Origin: CAVTAV01 sp963732795
GTDB taxonomy: Bacteria; Pseudomonadota; Alphaproteobacteria; CAVTAV01
Direction: 5' to 3'
DNA length: 64,000 bases
Assembly: GCA_963732795.1 (NCBI GenBank)
Contig: CAVTAV010000004.1
Coordinates: 186,001 to 250,000, forward strand
Shown here piece by piece: positions 39,010-49,808 of the stretch. A model generated the notes under the pieces. The model ran no database searches, was not told the DNA's origin, and was given only the letters and a program-made list of their open reading frames with translations. Numbering within the stretch: the stretch's first letter is position 1; every line of letters begins with the position of its first letter. A program made the position numbers and the translations under genes.

Positions 39010-41001
39010 ATGGCCGAAAGCAAGGAAGACCGCGCGGCCACGCTCAGGGCGGCGCAGGAGGCGCTCCAGGCCGGCGACTTCGCCGGGAGTCTGGCGCGCG
39101 CCGAGACGCTGCTGAAGGACGAGCCCGGCGATGCCGACGCCCTCTATGTCGCAGCCGCCGCCTGTCGTTACCTGTCGCGCTATGACGACGCGCACGCATA
39201 TCTTGCCCGGCTGCATGCCGCGTCGCCCGAATACGGCCGGGCCTGGCAGGAAACCGGGCATCTCGCCCGGGCGCAGGGAGACGCCGACGGCGCCATTGCC
39301 GCCTACGGCCGGGCCTGCCGGTTCAATCCGATGCTGGAGGCGAGCTGGCGCGCGCAAGCCGACCTGCTCGCCGCTGCCGGACGCCAAGCCGAAGCCGAGG
39401 CGACCCAGGCGCAAGCCATGCGCGTCGCATCGATGCCGGTCGAGCTGGTCGCCGTCGGGAACCATTTGTACGAAGGCCGCCTGCTGCGCGCCGAAGAAAT
39501 CTGCCGCCATTTCCTGAAGAGAGAGCCGCGCAACGTCGAGGGAATGCGCCTGCTGGCCGAGATCGGCAGCCGCTTCGGCGTACTCGACGATGCCGAATTC
39601 CTGCTCGAAAGCGCCGTGGCGTTCGAGCCGGACAATATTCCGTTGCGGCTCGACTACATTCAGATTCTGCGCAAACGGCAGAAGTTCGAGCGCGCGTGCG
39701 AGGAGGCCGAGGCGCTTTACGGGCGCGATCCGGAAAATCCCCGTTTCCAATCGCAGCTCGCCATCGAGAGCATGCAGACCGGCGATTACGACCGCGCGTT
39801 CGGTCTGTTCGACGCGGTGCTCAAGAAAGTCCCCGGTGATCCGGCGACCCTGACCTCGAAGGGGCACGCGCTCAAGACGACGGGCCGGCAGGACGACGCC
39901 GTGGCCGCCTATCGCGCCGCCTGCGCGGCGAAGCCCGACCAGGGAGATGCGTGGTACGCGCTCGCCAATCTCAAGACCTATCGCTTCACCGAATCCGAGC
40001 TGGCGGCGATGCGCGAACAGGCCGCACGGCCCGACATCGCCTTCATGGACCGCGTCCACCTCTCCTTCGCCCTGGGCAAGGCTTTAGAAGACCGGCGTGA
40101 ATATGAGGAATCGTTCCGCTTCTATGACCGCGGCAACGCGCTCAAGCGCCGGCAGACCCGCTACGACGCCGACAAGATGACCGCCGAGCTGCAGGCGCAA
40201 GCCGAGTGGTGCACCCCCGAGTTGTTCGAGCGCCATGCGGACGCAGGCTACGAAGCGCCCGACCCGATCTTCATCTTAGGGCTGCCGCGCGCCGGCTCGA
40301 CCCTTCTGGAGCAGATCCTCGCTTCGCACAGTCAGATTGACGGGACCTTGGAGCTGCCGAACATCCTGGCGCTCGCCCACCGCCTGCGCGGGCCGCGCGC
40401 CGGGCTGTCGCTCTATCCCGAGGTGCTGCATCGGCTGACGGCAGACCAGCTCGAAGAGATGGGGCGCGACTATATCGAAAAGACCCGCATTCACCGCCAG
40501 GGAGCGCCCTTCTTCATTGACAAGATGCCCAACAATTTCCGGCATATCGGCCTCATCCGCCTGATTCTGCCGAACGCAAAGATTATCGATGCGCGCCGCG
40601 CGCCGCTCGACTGCTGCTTCTCGTGCTTCAAGCAACTTTTCGCCGAAGGGCAGGAATTCACTTACGGGCTGACCGAGGTCGGCCGTTATTACGCGGATTA
40701 CGTCGACCTCATGCGGCATTGGGATGCGGTGCTGCCGGGCAAGATCCTGCGCATCCAACACGAAGAGGTGCTCGACGATCTAGAGGGCCAGGTGCAGCGG
40801 ATGCTTGACTTCCTCGGTCTGCCCTTCGAGCAGGCGTGCCTCGATTTTCATCGCACCGAACGCGCGGTGCGCACCGCCAGTTCGGAACAGGTCCGCCAGC
40901 CGATCAACCGGTCCGGCGTGGATGCATGGAAGCCCTACGACGCTTGGCTGGGCCCGTTGCACGATGCCCTCGCCCGAGTCATGAGCGCGCCGGTTGCGTA
41001 G
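39010..41001 (+). CDS. TPR-repeat sulfotransferase
   Basis: 663 residues, intact. Residues 1-360 are TPR repeats (for example DADALYVAAAACRYLSRYDD and GDYDRAFGLFDAVLKK). From about 416 a sulfotransferase domain begins, with the PAPS loop PIFILGLPRAGSTLLEQIL and the 3'-phosphate site RRAPLDCCFSCFKQLF. HYDRGNALKR-like residues occur between the two parts. Alphaproteobacterial tetratricopeptide-sulfotransferases are common beside surface-polysaccharide loci. It sits 73 bases after the receptor and may sulfate a surface glycan or protein. Confidence 0.9.
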   Translation: MAESKEDRAATLRAAQEALQAGDFAGSLARAETLLKDEPGDADALYVAAAACRYLSRYDDAHAYLARLHAASPEYGRAWQETGHLARAQGDADGAIAAYGRACRFNPMLEASWRAQADLLAAAGRQAEAEATQAQAMRVASMPVELVAVGNHLYEGRLLRAEEICRHFLKREPRNVEGMRLLAEIGSRFGVLDDAEFLLESAVAFEPDNIPLRLDYIQILRKRQKFERACEEAEALYGRDPENPRFQSQLAIESMQTGDYDRAFGLFDAVLKKVPGDPATLTSKGHALKTTGRQDDAVAAYRAACAAKPDQGDAWYALANLKTYRFTESELAAMREQAARPDIAFMDRVHLSFALGKALEDRREYEESFRFYDRGNALKRRQTRYDADKMTAELQAQAEWCTPELFERHADAGYEAPDPIFILGLPRAGSTLLEQILASHSQIDGTLELPNILALAHRLRGPRAGLSLYPEVLHRLTADQLEEMGRDYIEKTRIHRQGAPFFIDKMPNNFRHIGLIRLILPNAKIIDARRAPLDCCFSCFKQLFAEGQEFTYGLTEVGRYYADYVDLMRHWDAVLPGKILRIQHEEVLDDLEGQVQRMLDFLGLPFEQACLDFHRTERAVRTASSEQVRQPINRSGVDAWKPYDAWLGPLHDALARVMSAPVA

Positions 41002-41009
41002 AAGATAGA

Positions 41010-41085
41010 TGGCGTCCCCTAGGGGACTCGAACCCCTGTTTTCGCCGTGAGAGGGCGATGTCCTGGGCCACTAGACGAAGGGGAC
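41010..41085 (-). tRNA. tRNA-Glu (CTC anticodon)
   Basis: Cloverleaf on the minus strand: acceptor GTCCCCT pairs with AGGGGAC, discriminator G, encoded CCA. The anticodon stem is CGCCC with loop CTCTCAC region giving anticodon CTC. The T arm CAGGGGTTCGAGTCCCCT is present. 76 bases including CCA. Lies just downstream of the sulfotransferase stop. Confidence 0.95.
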
Positions 41086-41126
41086 AGCGGCCGGTGGGCC
41101 AGAGATAAAGCGGCAGCGCCTGGTGA

Positions 41127-41573
41127 TCAAGCGGTTTCGATGGCGATTTCGTGAAACCGGTCGGCGTCGGGCGCGAGGACGAAGGCGCGGCTGGTTGTGC
41201 GCCCGATATTGGGCACGCCTGTCACCAACCAGATGAGGCCGGGGTCGTTGGCGTCGGCGAGATCGCGCGGCGAGGGCTCGGACCGGCCGTTGGGATGGGA
41301 ATGGTAGACGCCGATGATCGCCTGCGGCGAGCCGCGCAACTCCCGCAATAGGGAGAACTGTAGCTTAGGGTCGATCTCGAAGCGGTCGCACGTGGCGGGG
41401 GCGGCGACATTCGCGCTTTCGACCACTCGCGTCACCCGGGCGGCTCGGTCCCCGGCCCGCGCCGGCCTGCCGACCAGAAGGCCGCAGGTTTCATAGGGGA
41501 GCGCGGCGCGCGCAAGGGCCTCGATATGGTCCAGATCCGACGCAGAAATACCGAGCCGCGCCGGGTCGGTCAC
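41127..41573 (-). CDS. JAMM/MPN-domain metallopeptidase
   Basis: 148 residues from GTG 41573, which overlaps the stop of the upstream gene (GTGA). Zinc-binding JAMM motif: Glu in YETCGLLVG, then HSHP with seven residues before S and D (YHSHPNGRSEPSPRDLAD), exactly HxH-x7-S-x2-D. Single-domain prokaryotic MPN proteins cut isopeptide or C-terminal tails of sulfur-carrier-like proteins. No ThiS/MoaD-like partner is next to it. The start is fixed by the overlap. Confidence 0.9.
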   Translation of the reverse strand: MTDPARLGISASDLDHIEALARAALPYETCGLLVGRPARAGDRAARVTRVVESANVAAPATCDRFEIDPKLQFSLLRELRGSPQAIIGVYHSHPNGRSEPSPRDLADANDPGLIWLVTGVPNIGRTTSRAFVLAPDADRFHEIAIETA

Positions 41574-41929
41574 GGCTCTTGGGGAAAGGAGATCGTGCCG
41601 AGGACTTGGCCGGTCGCCTGATCGAGCACGATGACCCGGGAATTCCCTTCGACCGTCGCCAGCTCGATGAACAGCCGGTTGCCCACCGGCTGAATCCGCG
41701 CGATCCGCTCGCCTTGGCGGATCGGCACGGTGACGTCGCCGAAGGACGGCAACGTGGCACCCGCCGTCGCCGCCGGCTGCTCGGCGGGCTTCTTGGCCTT
41801 GTGGGAAACCTGATAGACGAAGGCCGCGATCAGGGCCAAAAAGCCGACGACCAGCAGCACCCCGAGGACGACCACGAGGATCTTGAGGCCGGTATGCTTG
41901 GGCGCCGGTTCCTGCGTTGCGACTGTCAT
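41570..41929 (-). CDS. single-pass membrane protein, unknown
   Basis: 119 residues. Short basic N-terminus (MTVATQEPAPKHTG), one membrane helix (LKILVVVLGVLLVVGFLALI), then a Lys/Pro/Ala linker and a beta-rich domain (IARIQPVGNRLFIELATVEG, VIVLDQATGQVLGTISF) that looks like one propeller or carrier blade. Periplasmic domain by topology. Coupled to the JAMM peptidase by a 4-base overlap, so they may act together. Not recognised as a named family. Confidence 0.75.
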   Translation of the reverse strand: MTVATQEPAPKHTGLKILVVVLGVLLVVGFLALIAAFVYQVSHKAKKPAEQPAATAGATLPSFGDVTVPIRQGERIARIQPVGNRLFIELATVEGNSRVIVLDQATGQVLGTISFPQEP

Positions 41930-41973
41930 GGCCTATCGAGTAGCGCGGCCAAACCCGCAGCGCAAGCCGGGCG

Positions 41974-42222
41974 TCACGCCTTCTTGACCAGGCTGATGAG
42001 AAACAGAAGGATGACCGCGCCGATAAACGACACAATCAGCGCGCCGATGATACTATGGGTCATGATCCCGAGTTGGCCGAACAGCCAGCCGCCGAGAACC
42101 GCGCCGACCACGCCTACCGCGAGATTGACGACAAGGCCCTGACTGCGTCCCTTCATGACCTTGCTCGCGGCCCAGCCGGCGACGAGGCCGATGATCAGAA
42201 ACCACAACAGACTGAGACCCAT
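41974..42222 (-). CDS. GlsB/YeaQ/YmgE-family stress-response membrane protein
   Basis: 82 residues from ATG 42222, with AAAGGGGG upstream. Begins MGLSLLWFLIIGLVAGWAAS, with VVNLAVGVVGAVLGGWLFG and a third helix, matching the small three-helix transglycosylase-associated family (PF04226). Often induced by stress. Role not known in detail. Confidence 0.85.
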   Translation of the reverse strand: MGLSLLWFLIIGLVAGWAASKVMKGRSQGLVVNLAVGVVGAVLGGWLFGQLGIMTHSIIGALIVSFIGAVILLFLISLVKKA

Positions 42223-42300
42223 GATACGCCCCCTTTCTCGAAAGATTGTCGAAGACCGCCAGACGATACAGGGGCCAAGTCTAGCCGAATTCGGCCCCGG

Positions 42301-43306
42301 ATGCGCGGCAAAACCGTGACCGCGCCCGCGCAGCACCGATTTGTCATCGACGACACGCTTTCCGGCACCCGGCTCGACAAGGCGCTCGCGGTGCTTTTGC
42401 CGGCGCTCAGCCGGAGCCGACTCCAGGCGCTGATCCAGGCCGGGCACGTGCATCTCGAAACGGTGCCAGGAACCGGTGATCGACGTCTCGCATCGGGTCA
42501 GAGCCGGGGACGTGGTCACGCTTGCCATCCCCGAGCCCGAAAGCGCAACGCCCGAGGGTCAGGAAATCCCGCTTGATGTCGTCTATGAGGACGAGCATTT
42601 GATCGTGATCAACAAGCCGGCGGGACTGGTCGTCCACCCTGCTCCCGGAAACCCCGACCGTACTCTTGTGAACGCGCTGATCGCTCATTGCGGCGAGAGT
42701 CTCTCGGGCATCGGCGGCGTGAAGCGGCCGGGGATCGTCCATCGGTTGGACAAGGATACGAGCGGGCTCATGGTCGTCGCCAAAACCGACGAAGCCCATG
42801 CCGGGCTGGCCGAGGCCTTCGCGGCGCGCCGGATCGAGCGCGCCTATGAGGCCGTGGTCTGGGGCGCGCCGACCCCGCCCGCCGGCCGGATCGAGGGTGC
42901 GATCGGCCGCGACGCGCGGAATCGCAAGAAAATGGCGGTCGTGACCCGCGGCGGCAAAAGCGCCGTGACCAATTACCGCACCCTGGAACGCTTCGGCGAC
43001 ATAGCCGCTTTAGTCGAATGCCGGCTCGAAACCGGCCGAACCCATCAGATTCGCGTCCATATGACGCAAATCGGCCATCCGCTGGTGGGCGATCCGCTCT
43101 ATGGCCGGTCGCGACGGCGGCGGATTTCGGGGCTTCCGGCGCCGGTGGCGGCGGCTCTCACGGGCTTCCCCCGCCAGGCGCTTCACGCAAGGGTGATCGG
43201 CTTCGATCACCCCGTGACCGGGAGACACTTGAAATTTGAAAGTGAGTGCCCATCTGACATTCAGGATCTCAAAAGAGTTCTCCACAGGGGCCTATCGAAA
43301 AATTAG
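42301..43306 (+). CDS. rluD: 23S rRNA pseudouridine synthase (RluD family), frameshifted
   Basis: ATG 42301. N-terminal S4 domain (TRLDKALAVLLPALSRSRLQ) to QAGHVHLETVPG, then one extra G at 42475-42476. The corrected text VIDVSHRVRAGDVV leads into the catalytic domain: HLIVINKPAGLVVHPAPGN, GIVHRLDKDTSGLMVV (catalytic Asp), RTHQIRVHM. About 334 residues. Makes pseudouridines in 23S rRNA helix 69. Divergent from the small membrane-protein gene and followed by rpoH. Confidence 0.91.
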
Positions 43307-43352
43307 AACTCTACTAAACAAAAAACTAATACCTTGAAACAACGACGAATTC

Positions 43353-43380
43353 TTGACTCCCGCTTCAAGCGTGGTAGTTT
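43353..43380 (+). promoter_or_regulatory. predicted promoter of rpoH
   Basis: TTGACT (43353-43358), 16-base spacer, TAGTTT (43375-43380), about 65 bases upstream of the rpoH ATG. The leader holds a GGAG ribosome site close to the start. Position and match are good for a housekeeping promoter. Confidence 0.6.
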
Positions 43381-43443
43381 AAGGGACGTGGGACGGCGGT
43401 CTCTCCCCCAACACCGCCGCCCCACGAGAAACGGAGTTAGCCC

Positions 43444-44355
43444 ATGAATACGATGAAGCTGCCATCCCCCTCCCCCGAAGGCAGCCTGTCGCGGTACCTC
43501 CAGGAAATCCGCCGGTTTCCGATGCTCACGGCGGATGAAGAATTCGTGCTGGCGAAGAACTGGCGCGATTCAGGTGACGTCGAGGCTGCCCACAAGCTGG
43601 TGACCAGCCATTTGCGGCTCGTCGCGAAGATCGCGATGGGCTATCGCGGCTACGGATTGCCGGTCGGCGAGCTGATCGCCGAAGGCAATGTCGGCATGAT
43701 GCAGGCCGTGAAGCGCTTCGACCCCGACAAGGGCTTTCGGCTCGCGACGTACGCCATGTGGTGGATTCGCGCCGCCATCCAGGAATACATCCTGCGCTCC
43801 TGGTCGCTCGTGAAGCTCGGCACCACCGCCGCACAGAAGAAGCTGTTCTTCAATCTGCGCAAGGTGAAGGGCCAGTTGAAGGCGATCGAGGAAGGCGATC
43901 TCACCCCCGAGCACGTCTCCGAGATTGCCGAGAAGCTGAATGTGCCCGAGGAAGAGGTCATCTCGATGAACCGCCGAATGTCCTCGCCGGACAATTCGCT
44001 CAATGCGCCCCTGCGGGCGGACAGCGACGGCGAGTGGCAGGATTGGCTGGTCGACGACGATGCCGTCGATCAGGAAACCCACCTCGTGGACAAGGACGAG
44101 TTCGAGATCCGTCAGGAACTGCTCGAAAACGCCATGGAGACCCTGAACGAGCGCGAACGGCACATCCTGCGGGAGCGTCGGCTGACCGACGATCCGGCCA
44201 CGCTCGAGGACCTCAGCAAGGAATACGGCATCTCGCGCGAGCGGGTGCGCCAGATCGAGGTCCGCGCGTTCGAGAAGGTCCAGAAGGCGGTCAAGAACGC
44301 CTTCATCCAGCACCAGCTTTCAGGCCCGGAAGCGGCCGAGGCCGCCACCGTCTAA
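43444..44355 (+). CDS. rpoH: RNA polymerase heat-shock sigma factor (sigma-32)
   Basis: 303 residues, intact. Region 1.2/2 start SLSRYLQEIRRFPMLTADEE. Region 2.4 holds YAMWWIRAAIQEYILRSWS. The RpoH box, QKKLFFNLRKVKGQLKA, separates it from housekeeping sigma. Region 4 is ERERHILRERRLTDDPATLEDL with the helix-turn-helix SKEYGISRERVRQIE. It directs heat-shock gene transcription; ftsH and chaperone genes are the usual targets. Separated from rluD by 137 bases that hold a predicted promoter. Confidence 0.97.
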   Translation: MNTMKLPSPSPEGSLSRYLQEIRRFPMLTADEEFVLAKNWRDSGDVEAAHKLVTSHLRLVAKIAMGYRGYGLPVGELIAEGNVGMMQAVKRFDPDKGFRLATYAMWWIRAAIQEYILRSWSLVKLGTTAAQKKLFFNLRKVKGQLKAIEEGDLTPEHVSEIAEKLNVPEEEVISMNRRMSSPDNSLNAPLRADSDGEWQDWLVDDDAVDQETHLVDKDEFEIRQELLENAMETLNERERHILRERRLTDDPATLEDLSKEYGISRERVRQIEVRAFEKVQKAVKNAFIQHQLSGPEAAEAATV

Positions 44356-44365
44356 GTCCGCATTG

Positions 44366-44440
44366 TCATTGCGAGCCCCGTAGGGGCGCGGCAATCTGGC
44401 CTCCCTGGATCGCCACGACCGCTACGCGGTCTCGCGATGA
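44366..44440. repeat. palindromic CATTGCGAG-type intergenic repeat
   Basis: Ends CATTGCGAG (44367-44375) and CTCGCGATG (44431-44439) are inverted with one mismatch. The inner part (GCCCCGTAGGGGCGC, then CTGGATCGCCACGACCGC) can fold. It matches the common alphaproteobacterial intergenic repeat that begins CATTGCGAG. Between rpoH and the convergent purA, so it may also end both transcripts. Confidence 0.7.
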
Positions 44441-44455
44441 TGTCTTTTCCGACGC

Positions 44456-45751
44456 TCAATCCTGGAACGGATCGCGCACCAGGACCGTGTCCTCGCGGTC
44501 CGGGCTCGTAGACAGCATGGCGATCGGGGCTTCGATCAACTCCTCGATGCGGCGGATATATTTGATCGCGGTGGCCGGGAGCTGGGCCCAGCTTCGCGCG
44601 CCCTTGGTGCTCTCCCGCCAGCCTTCCATTTCCTCATAGATCGGGATCACCCGGATCTGGTCCTTGAGCGCGGCCGGAAAGCGGTTGAGCCGCTGGCCGT
44701 CGAGCTCATAGGCGACGCAGACCTTGATCGTCTCCATCCCGTCCAGAATATCGAGCTTGGTGAGCGCGATGCCCTGGATGCCGCTGACCTTGACGGCCTG
44801 GCGCACCATGACCGCATCGAACCAGCCGCAGCGCCGCGGCCGCCCGGTGACCGTGCCGAATTCGTTGCCGCGCTCGCCGAGACCGCGGCCGATCTCGTCC
44901 GAGAGCTCGGTCGGGAACGGCCCGGCGCCGACCCGGGTCGTATAGGCCTTGGTGATCCCGAGCACGTAGTTGAGCGCCGACGGCCCGATGCCCGAGCCCG
45001 CCGCCGCCTGGCCGGCCATGGTGTTGGAGGAGGTGACGAAAGGATAGGTGCCGTGGTCGATATCCAGCATGGCGGCCTGGGCGCCTTCGAACAGAATACG
45101 CTTCCCGTCGCGCCGGACGGCATCGAGATCGTTCCAGATCGGCCCCGCGAAAGGCAGGATCTTCGGCGCGACCTCGGCAAGCTGCGTCTTCAGCGCGTCC
45201 TTGTCGATCGGGTCGCAGCCGAGGCCGACCCTCAGCGGATTGTGATGGGCGAGCAGGCGTTCGAGCCCGCGCTCGACAGCATCGGGATCGGTCAGGTCGC
45301 AGACCCGGATCGCCCGGCGGCCGACCTTGTCCTCGTAAGCCGGGCCGATGCCGCGCCGGGTGGTGCCGATCTTCAGCCCGTCGCCGAGGGCGTCCTCGCG
45401 CATGCCGTCGAGCTCGCGGTGGATCGGCAGGATCAGCGCGGCATTGTCGGCGACGCGCAAGGTCTTCGGCGTCACCTCGACGCCCTGGCCGCGCAGGCGC
45501 TCGATCTCGTCCAGCAGCGCCCAGGGATCGATCACCACGCCGTTGCCGATGATCGAGAGCTTGCCCGGCCGCACGATGCCGGAGGGGAGCAGGCTCAGCT
45601 TATAAGTTTGATTGCCGACGACGAGGGTATGGCCGGCATTGTGGCCGCCCTGGAACCGCACCACGACATCGGCCCGCGCCGACAGCCAATCGACGATCTT
45701 GCCCTTGCCCTCGTCGCCCCATTGGGCGCCGACTACGACCACATTTCCCAC
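44456..45751 (-). CDS. purA: adenylosuccinate synthetase
   Basis: 431 residues, intact. GTP/IMP motif VVGAQWGDEGKGKIVDWLS at the N-terminus, GGHNAGHT, IGTTRRGIGPAYEDK, LFEGAQAAMLDIDHGTYPFV, GPFPTEL and the ending. Joins IMP and aspartate with GTP in the cytosol, first of the two steps to AMP. Follows hisZ by 23 bases, one transcription unit on the minus strand. Confidence 0.98.
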   Translation of the reverse strand: MGNVVVVGAQWGDEGKGKIVDWLSARADVVVRFQGGHNAGHTLVVGNQTYKLSLLPSGIVRPGKLSIIGNGVVIDPWALLDEIERLRGQGVEVTPKTLRVADNAALILPIHRELDGMREDALGDGLKIGTTRRGIGPAYEDKVGRRAIRVCDLTDPDAVERGLERLLAHHNPLRVGLGCDPIDKDALKTQLAEVAPKILPFAGPIWNDLDAVRRDGKRILFEGAQAAMLDIDHGTYPFVTSSNTMAGQAAAGSGIGPSALNYVLGITKAYTTRVGAGPFPTELSDEIGRGLGERGNEFGTVTGRPRRCGWFDAVMVRQAVKVSGIQGIALTKLDILDGMETIKVCVAYELDGQRLNRFPAALKDQIRVIPIYEEMEGWRESTKGARSWAQLPATAIKYIRRIEELIEAPIAMLSTSPDREDTVLVRDPFQD

Positions 45752-45774
45752 GTCAGTTCCCCATCATGCGCCGC

Positions 45775-46926
45775 TCAGCGGACCGGTTTGACCGCGCGGC
45801 CGTCCCAATAATGGCTGCAGCCAAGCCGCCCGGCTTCGGCCTGGTCGTCGCCGGCAGCCTCCAGCCCCCGGATTGTCCGATGCCCGTCGCCGCGAAGCCG
45901 CCGGGCCTCGGCTTCCGACGTGCCGAGCGGTAAGAACAGCTTGTCCTGGGCCGCCGCTTTGGGCAGCACCGGGAGGAGTGAATCGACATAGAGCGAGAAG
46001 CCGGTCGCCGGCTCGCTCGAGTCCGGATCGACGCCCGCCTCATAGCGTCCCCCGCGGCCGAGCTCGCCTCTCACACCGCGCGCGAACATGGTGAAGCTGA
46101 CGCCGGTCTGATACTCGAAGCCGCGATACTCGCCGGGATCGACCGTTAGGGTCAGATCCGGCGCTTCCTCGGCCACCCGCTCGACCATCTTGGCCAGCGT
46201 CGCGACCATGGCCGCGGCGCCCTCCGGCAAATCCAGCGCTTCGAGGGTCTTCATCGCGTCCGCCGCCGGCCCGGCGGCGCGCAGCAGGCCTTCGAGAAGC
46301 GAGCCGATGCCGTCCTTCAGATGCGACAGATGGGCGACATCCTTGCCGTCCAGCGCCGCGCGGATTTCCGCCGCCACATCGTCGTCGAGCCCGACTTCGG
46401 CGCACAAGGTCGGCACCAGGCTCGGCAGCGTCAGGTCCGCCGAGAGGCTCTTTACGCCAAGATCGGAAAGCGTCTCGGCGGCGAGCAGGATCACCTCGAC
46501 ATCGGCTTCGAGCGAGCGCGAGCCGATCAGCTCGACGCCGGCCTGGGCGAACTGGCGCTCGGGGCGAAGCTGGCTGCCGCGCACGCGGAGCACGTCGCCG
46601 GCATAAGCAAGTCGCAGCGGCCGGGCGACCGCCTTGAGGCGGGTCGTGGCGATGCGGGCCGCCTGGATGGTCATGTCCGCCCTCAGCCCCATCATGCGGT
46701 GGGACACCGGGTCCATGATCCGGAAGGTATCCTGGGCCTGCTTGGCCCCGGGGCCCGACAGCAGGCTTTCCTCGAATTCGATCAGCGGAGGCTCGATTCG
46801 CTCGAAGCCCGAGGCCTGGAAACGGTCCATCAACGCGTTGACGACGCCCGCCCGCCGGCTCGCCTCAGGCGGGAGCTCATCATGCAGGCCCTCGGGCAAA
46901 AGGGCGGCGAGCGCGTCGTCGGACAT
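45775..46926 (-). CDS. hisZ: ATP phosphoribosyltransferase regulatory subunit
   Basis: 383 residues from ATG 46926, with GAGGAG upstream. HisRS-like fold: LLPEGLHDELPPEASRRAG, DTFRIMDPVSHRMMGLRADMT, RPLRLAYAGDVLRV and YEAGVDP late. Lacks an anticodon-binding domain, as HisZ does. Activates the short HisG in histidine synthesis. HisG is not in the window. Between serA and purA, a common alphaproteobacterial order. Confidence 0.94.
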   Translation of the reverse strand: MSDDALAALLPEGLHDELPPEASRRAGVVNALMDRFQASGFERIEPPLIEFEESLLSGPGAKQAQDTFRIMDPVSHRMMGLRADMTIQAARIATTRLKAVARPLRLAYAGDVLRVRGSQLRPERQFAQAGVELIGSRSLEADVEVILLAAETLSDLGVKSLSADLTLPSLVPTLCAEVGLDDDVAAEIRAALDGKDVAHLSHLKDGIGSLLEGLLRAAGPAADAMKTLEALDLPEGAAAMVATLAKMVERVAEEAPDLTLTVDPGEYRGFEYQTGVSFTMFARGVRGELGRGGRYEAGVDPDSSEPATGFSLYVDSLLPVLPKAAAQDKLFLPLGTSEAEARRLRGDGHRTIRGLEAAGDDQAEAGRLGCSHYWDGRAVKPVR

Positions 46927-46939
46927 TAGGGCCCGCTCC

Positions 46940-48533
46940 TCAGGCCACGCCGTCGAAGGATAGGACCTTCGCCTGGCGAACATCCGGCAGCGCCCGGATT
47001 TTCTCCATCACGCCCTGGGGCGGCCGCTGATCCACGCAGACAAGCGCCAGCGCGCCGTCGCCCGAGGGCGAGCGGCCGAGATGGAAGGTGGCGATATTGA
47101 CGCCCGCCTGGCCGAGGATGGTGCCGAGCGCGCCGATGAAACCGGGCTTGTCGTCATTGGTGACGAACAGCATGTTGTGGGCGACCTCGGCCTCGACATT
47201 GATGCCGTTGATCTCGACGATGCGCGGGTTGCGGTCCGCGAACAAGGTGCCGGCGATCGAGCGGCTGCGGTTCTCGGTGTGCACCGTCAGGCGCATCAGG
47301 GTGTGGTAGTCGCCTTCCTTGTCGTGCTTGATCTCGGAAACCTGGATGTCGCGCTCGCGGGCGATGAGCGGCGCGTTGACCATGTTCACCGACGAATCGA
47401 GCAGCGGCGCGAGCAGGCCCTGGAGCACGATGGCGTTCAGGGGCCGGGTGTTGAGCTCGGCCGCATGACCCTCATATTCGATATCGACGCGGTTGAGGCT
47501 GGATTCGGTGATCTGGCCGGCGAAGCTGCCGATCTGCTCGGCGAGCTTGAGATAGGGCCTGAGCCTCGGCGCATCGTCGGCGCTGATCGACGGCATGTTG
47601 AGCGCGTTCGAGACCGCGCCCTGGACAAGATAGGCCGACATCTGCTCGGCGACCTGTAGCGCGACATTCTCCTGCGCCTCGCTGGTGGAGGCTCCGAGAT
47701 GGGGCGTCGCGACGACCTGCTCGAAGTCGAACAGCACGTTTTCCCTGGCGGGCTCCTTGACGAAGACGTCGAACGCCGCCCCCGCGACCTTGCCGGATTT
47801 GAGCGCCGCCGCGAGATCCTCCTCGACGACGAGGCCGCCGCGCGCGCAATTGATGATGCGCACGCCGTCCTTCATCTTCTCGATCGCCGCGGCATTGACC
47901 AGGTTGCGGGTCTGGTCGGTCAGCGGCGTGTGGAGCGTGATGAAATCGGCGCGCTTGAACAGCGTATCGAGATCGACCCGCTCGACACCCAAATCCTCGG
48001 CGCGATCCGGCGTCAGAAACGGATCGAACACGATTACCTTCATCTTGAGCCCAATCGCGCGGTCGGCGACGATCGAGCCGATATTGCCGCAGCCCACGAC
48101 GCCGAGGGTCTTGCCGGTGATCTCGACGCCCATGAACCGGGATTTTTCCCACTTTCCGGCCTTGGTCGAAGCGTCGGCGGCGGGAATCTGGCGCGCCAGC
48201 GCGAACATCAGGCTGATCGCGTGCTCGGCCGTGGTGATGGTGTTGCCGAAGGGCGTGTTCATCACCACCACACCGCGCTTGGTCGCGGCCGGAATATCGA
48301 CATTGTCGACGCCGATGCCGGCGCGGCCGATCACCTTCAGGTTCTCGGCGGCCTCCAGCACCTCGGCGGTCACCTTGGTCGCCGAGCGGATCGCGAGGCC
48401 GTCATACTCGCCGATACAGGCGATCAGCTCCTCGGGCTTCATGCCGACCTTCTCGTCGACCTCGACGCCGTTCTCACGAAAGATCTCCGCGGCCCGCGGG
48501 CTCAGACTTGTCGGAAATCAGGACTTTACTCAT
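46940..48533 (-). CDS. serA: D-3-phosphoglycerate dehydrogenase, frameshifted near the start
   Basis: ATG 48533, with GGGAGAA upstream, reads MSKVLISDKS and soon stops. Removing one base near 48505-48507 gives LSPRAAEIFRENGVEVDEKVG and then the long frame. NAD-binding GVVGCGNIGSIVADRAIGL, RGGLVVEE, catalytic HLGASTSEAQE, then the ASB and C-terminal ACT domain (HNMLFVTNDDKPGFIGALG). 530 residues after correction, the long SerA type. First step of serine synthesis. Downstream of serC. Confidence 0.95.
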
Positions 48534-48623
48534 GCAGAATTCTCCCGAGGGTCACACTCTAGACGCGGTGATTTCAGTTCAGGACGGGCGGCGCGAGCTC
48601 CCCGGCGCGCGCCGGATTGCAGG

Positions 48624-49788
<1,165 letters not shown>

Positions 49789-49808
49789 CGGATGGTCCTT
49801 CTAGACGT

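Noticed and set aside
41010..41085. tRNA-Glu as an integration site of a genomic island
   Set aside because: No integrase, direct repeat of the tRNA 3' end, or phage gene found next to it.
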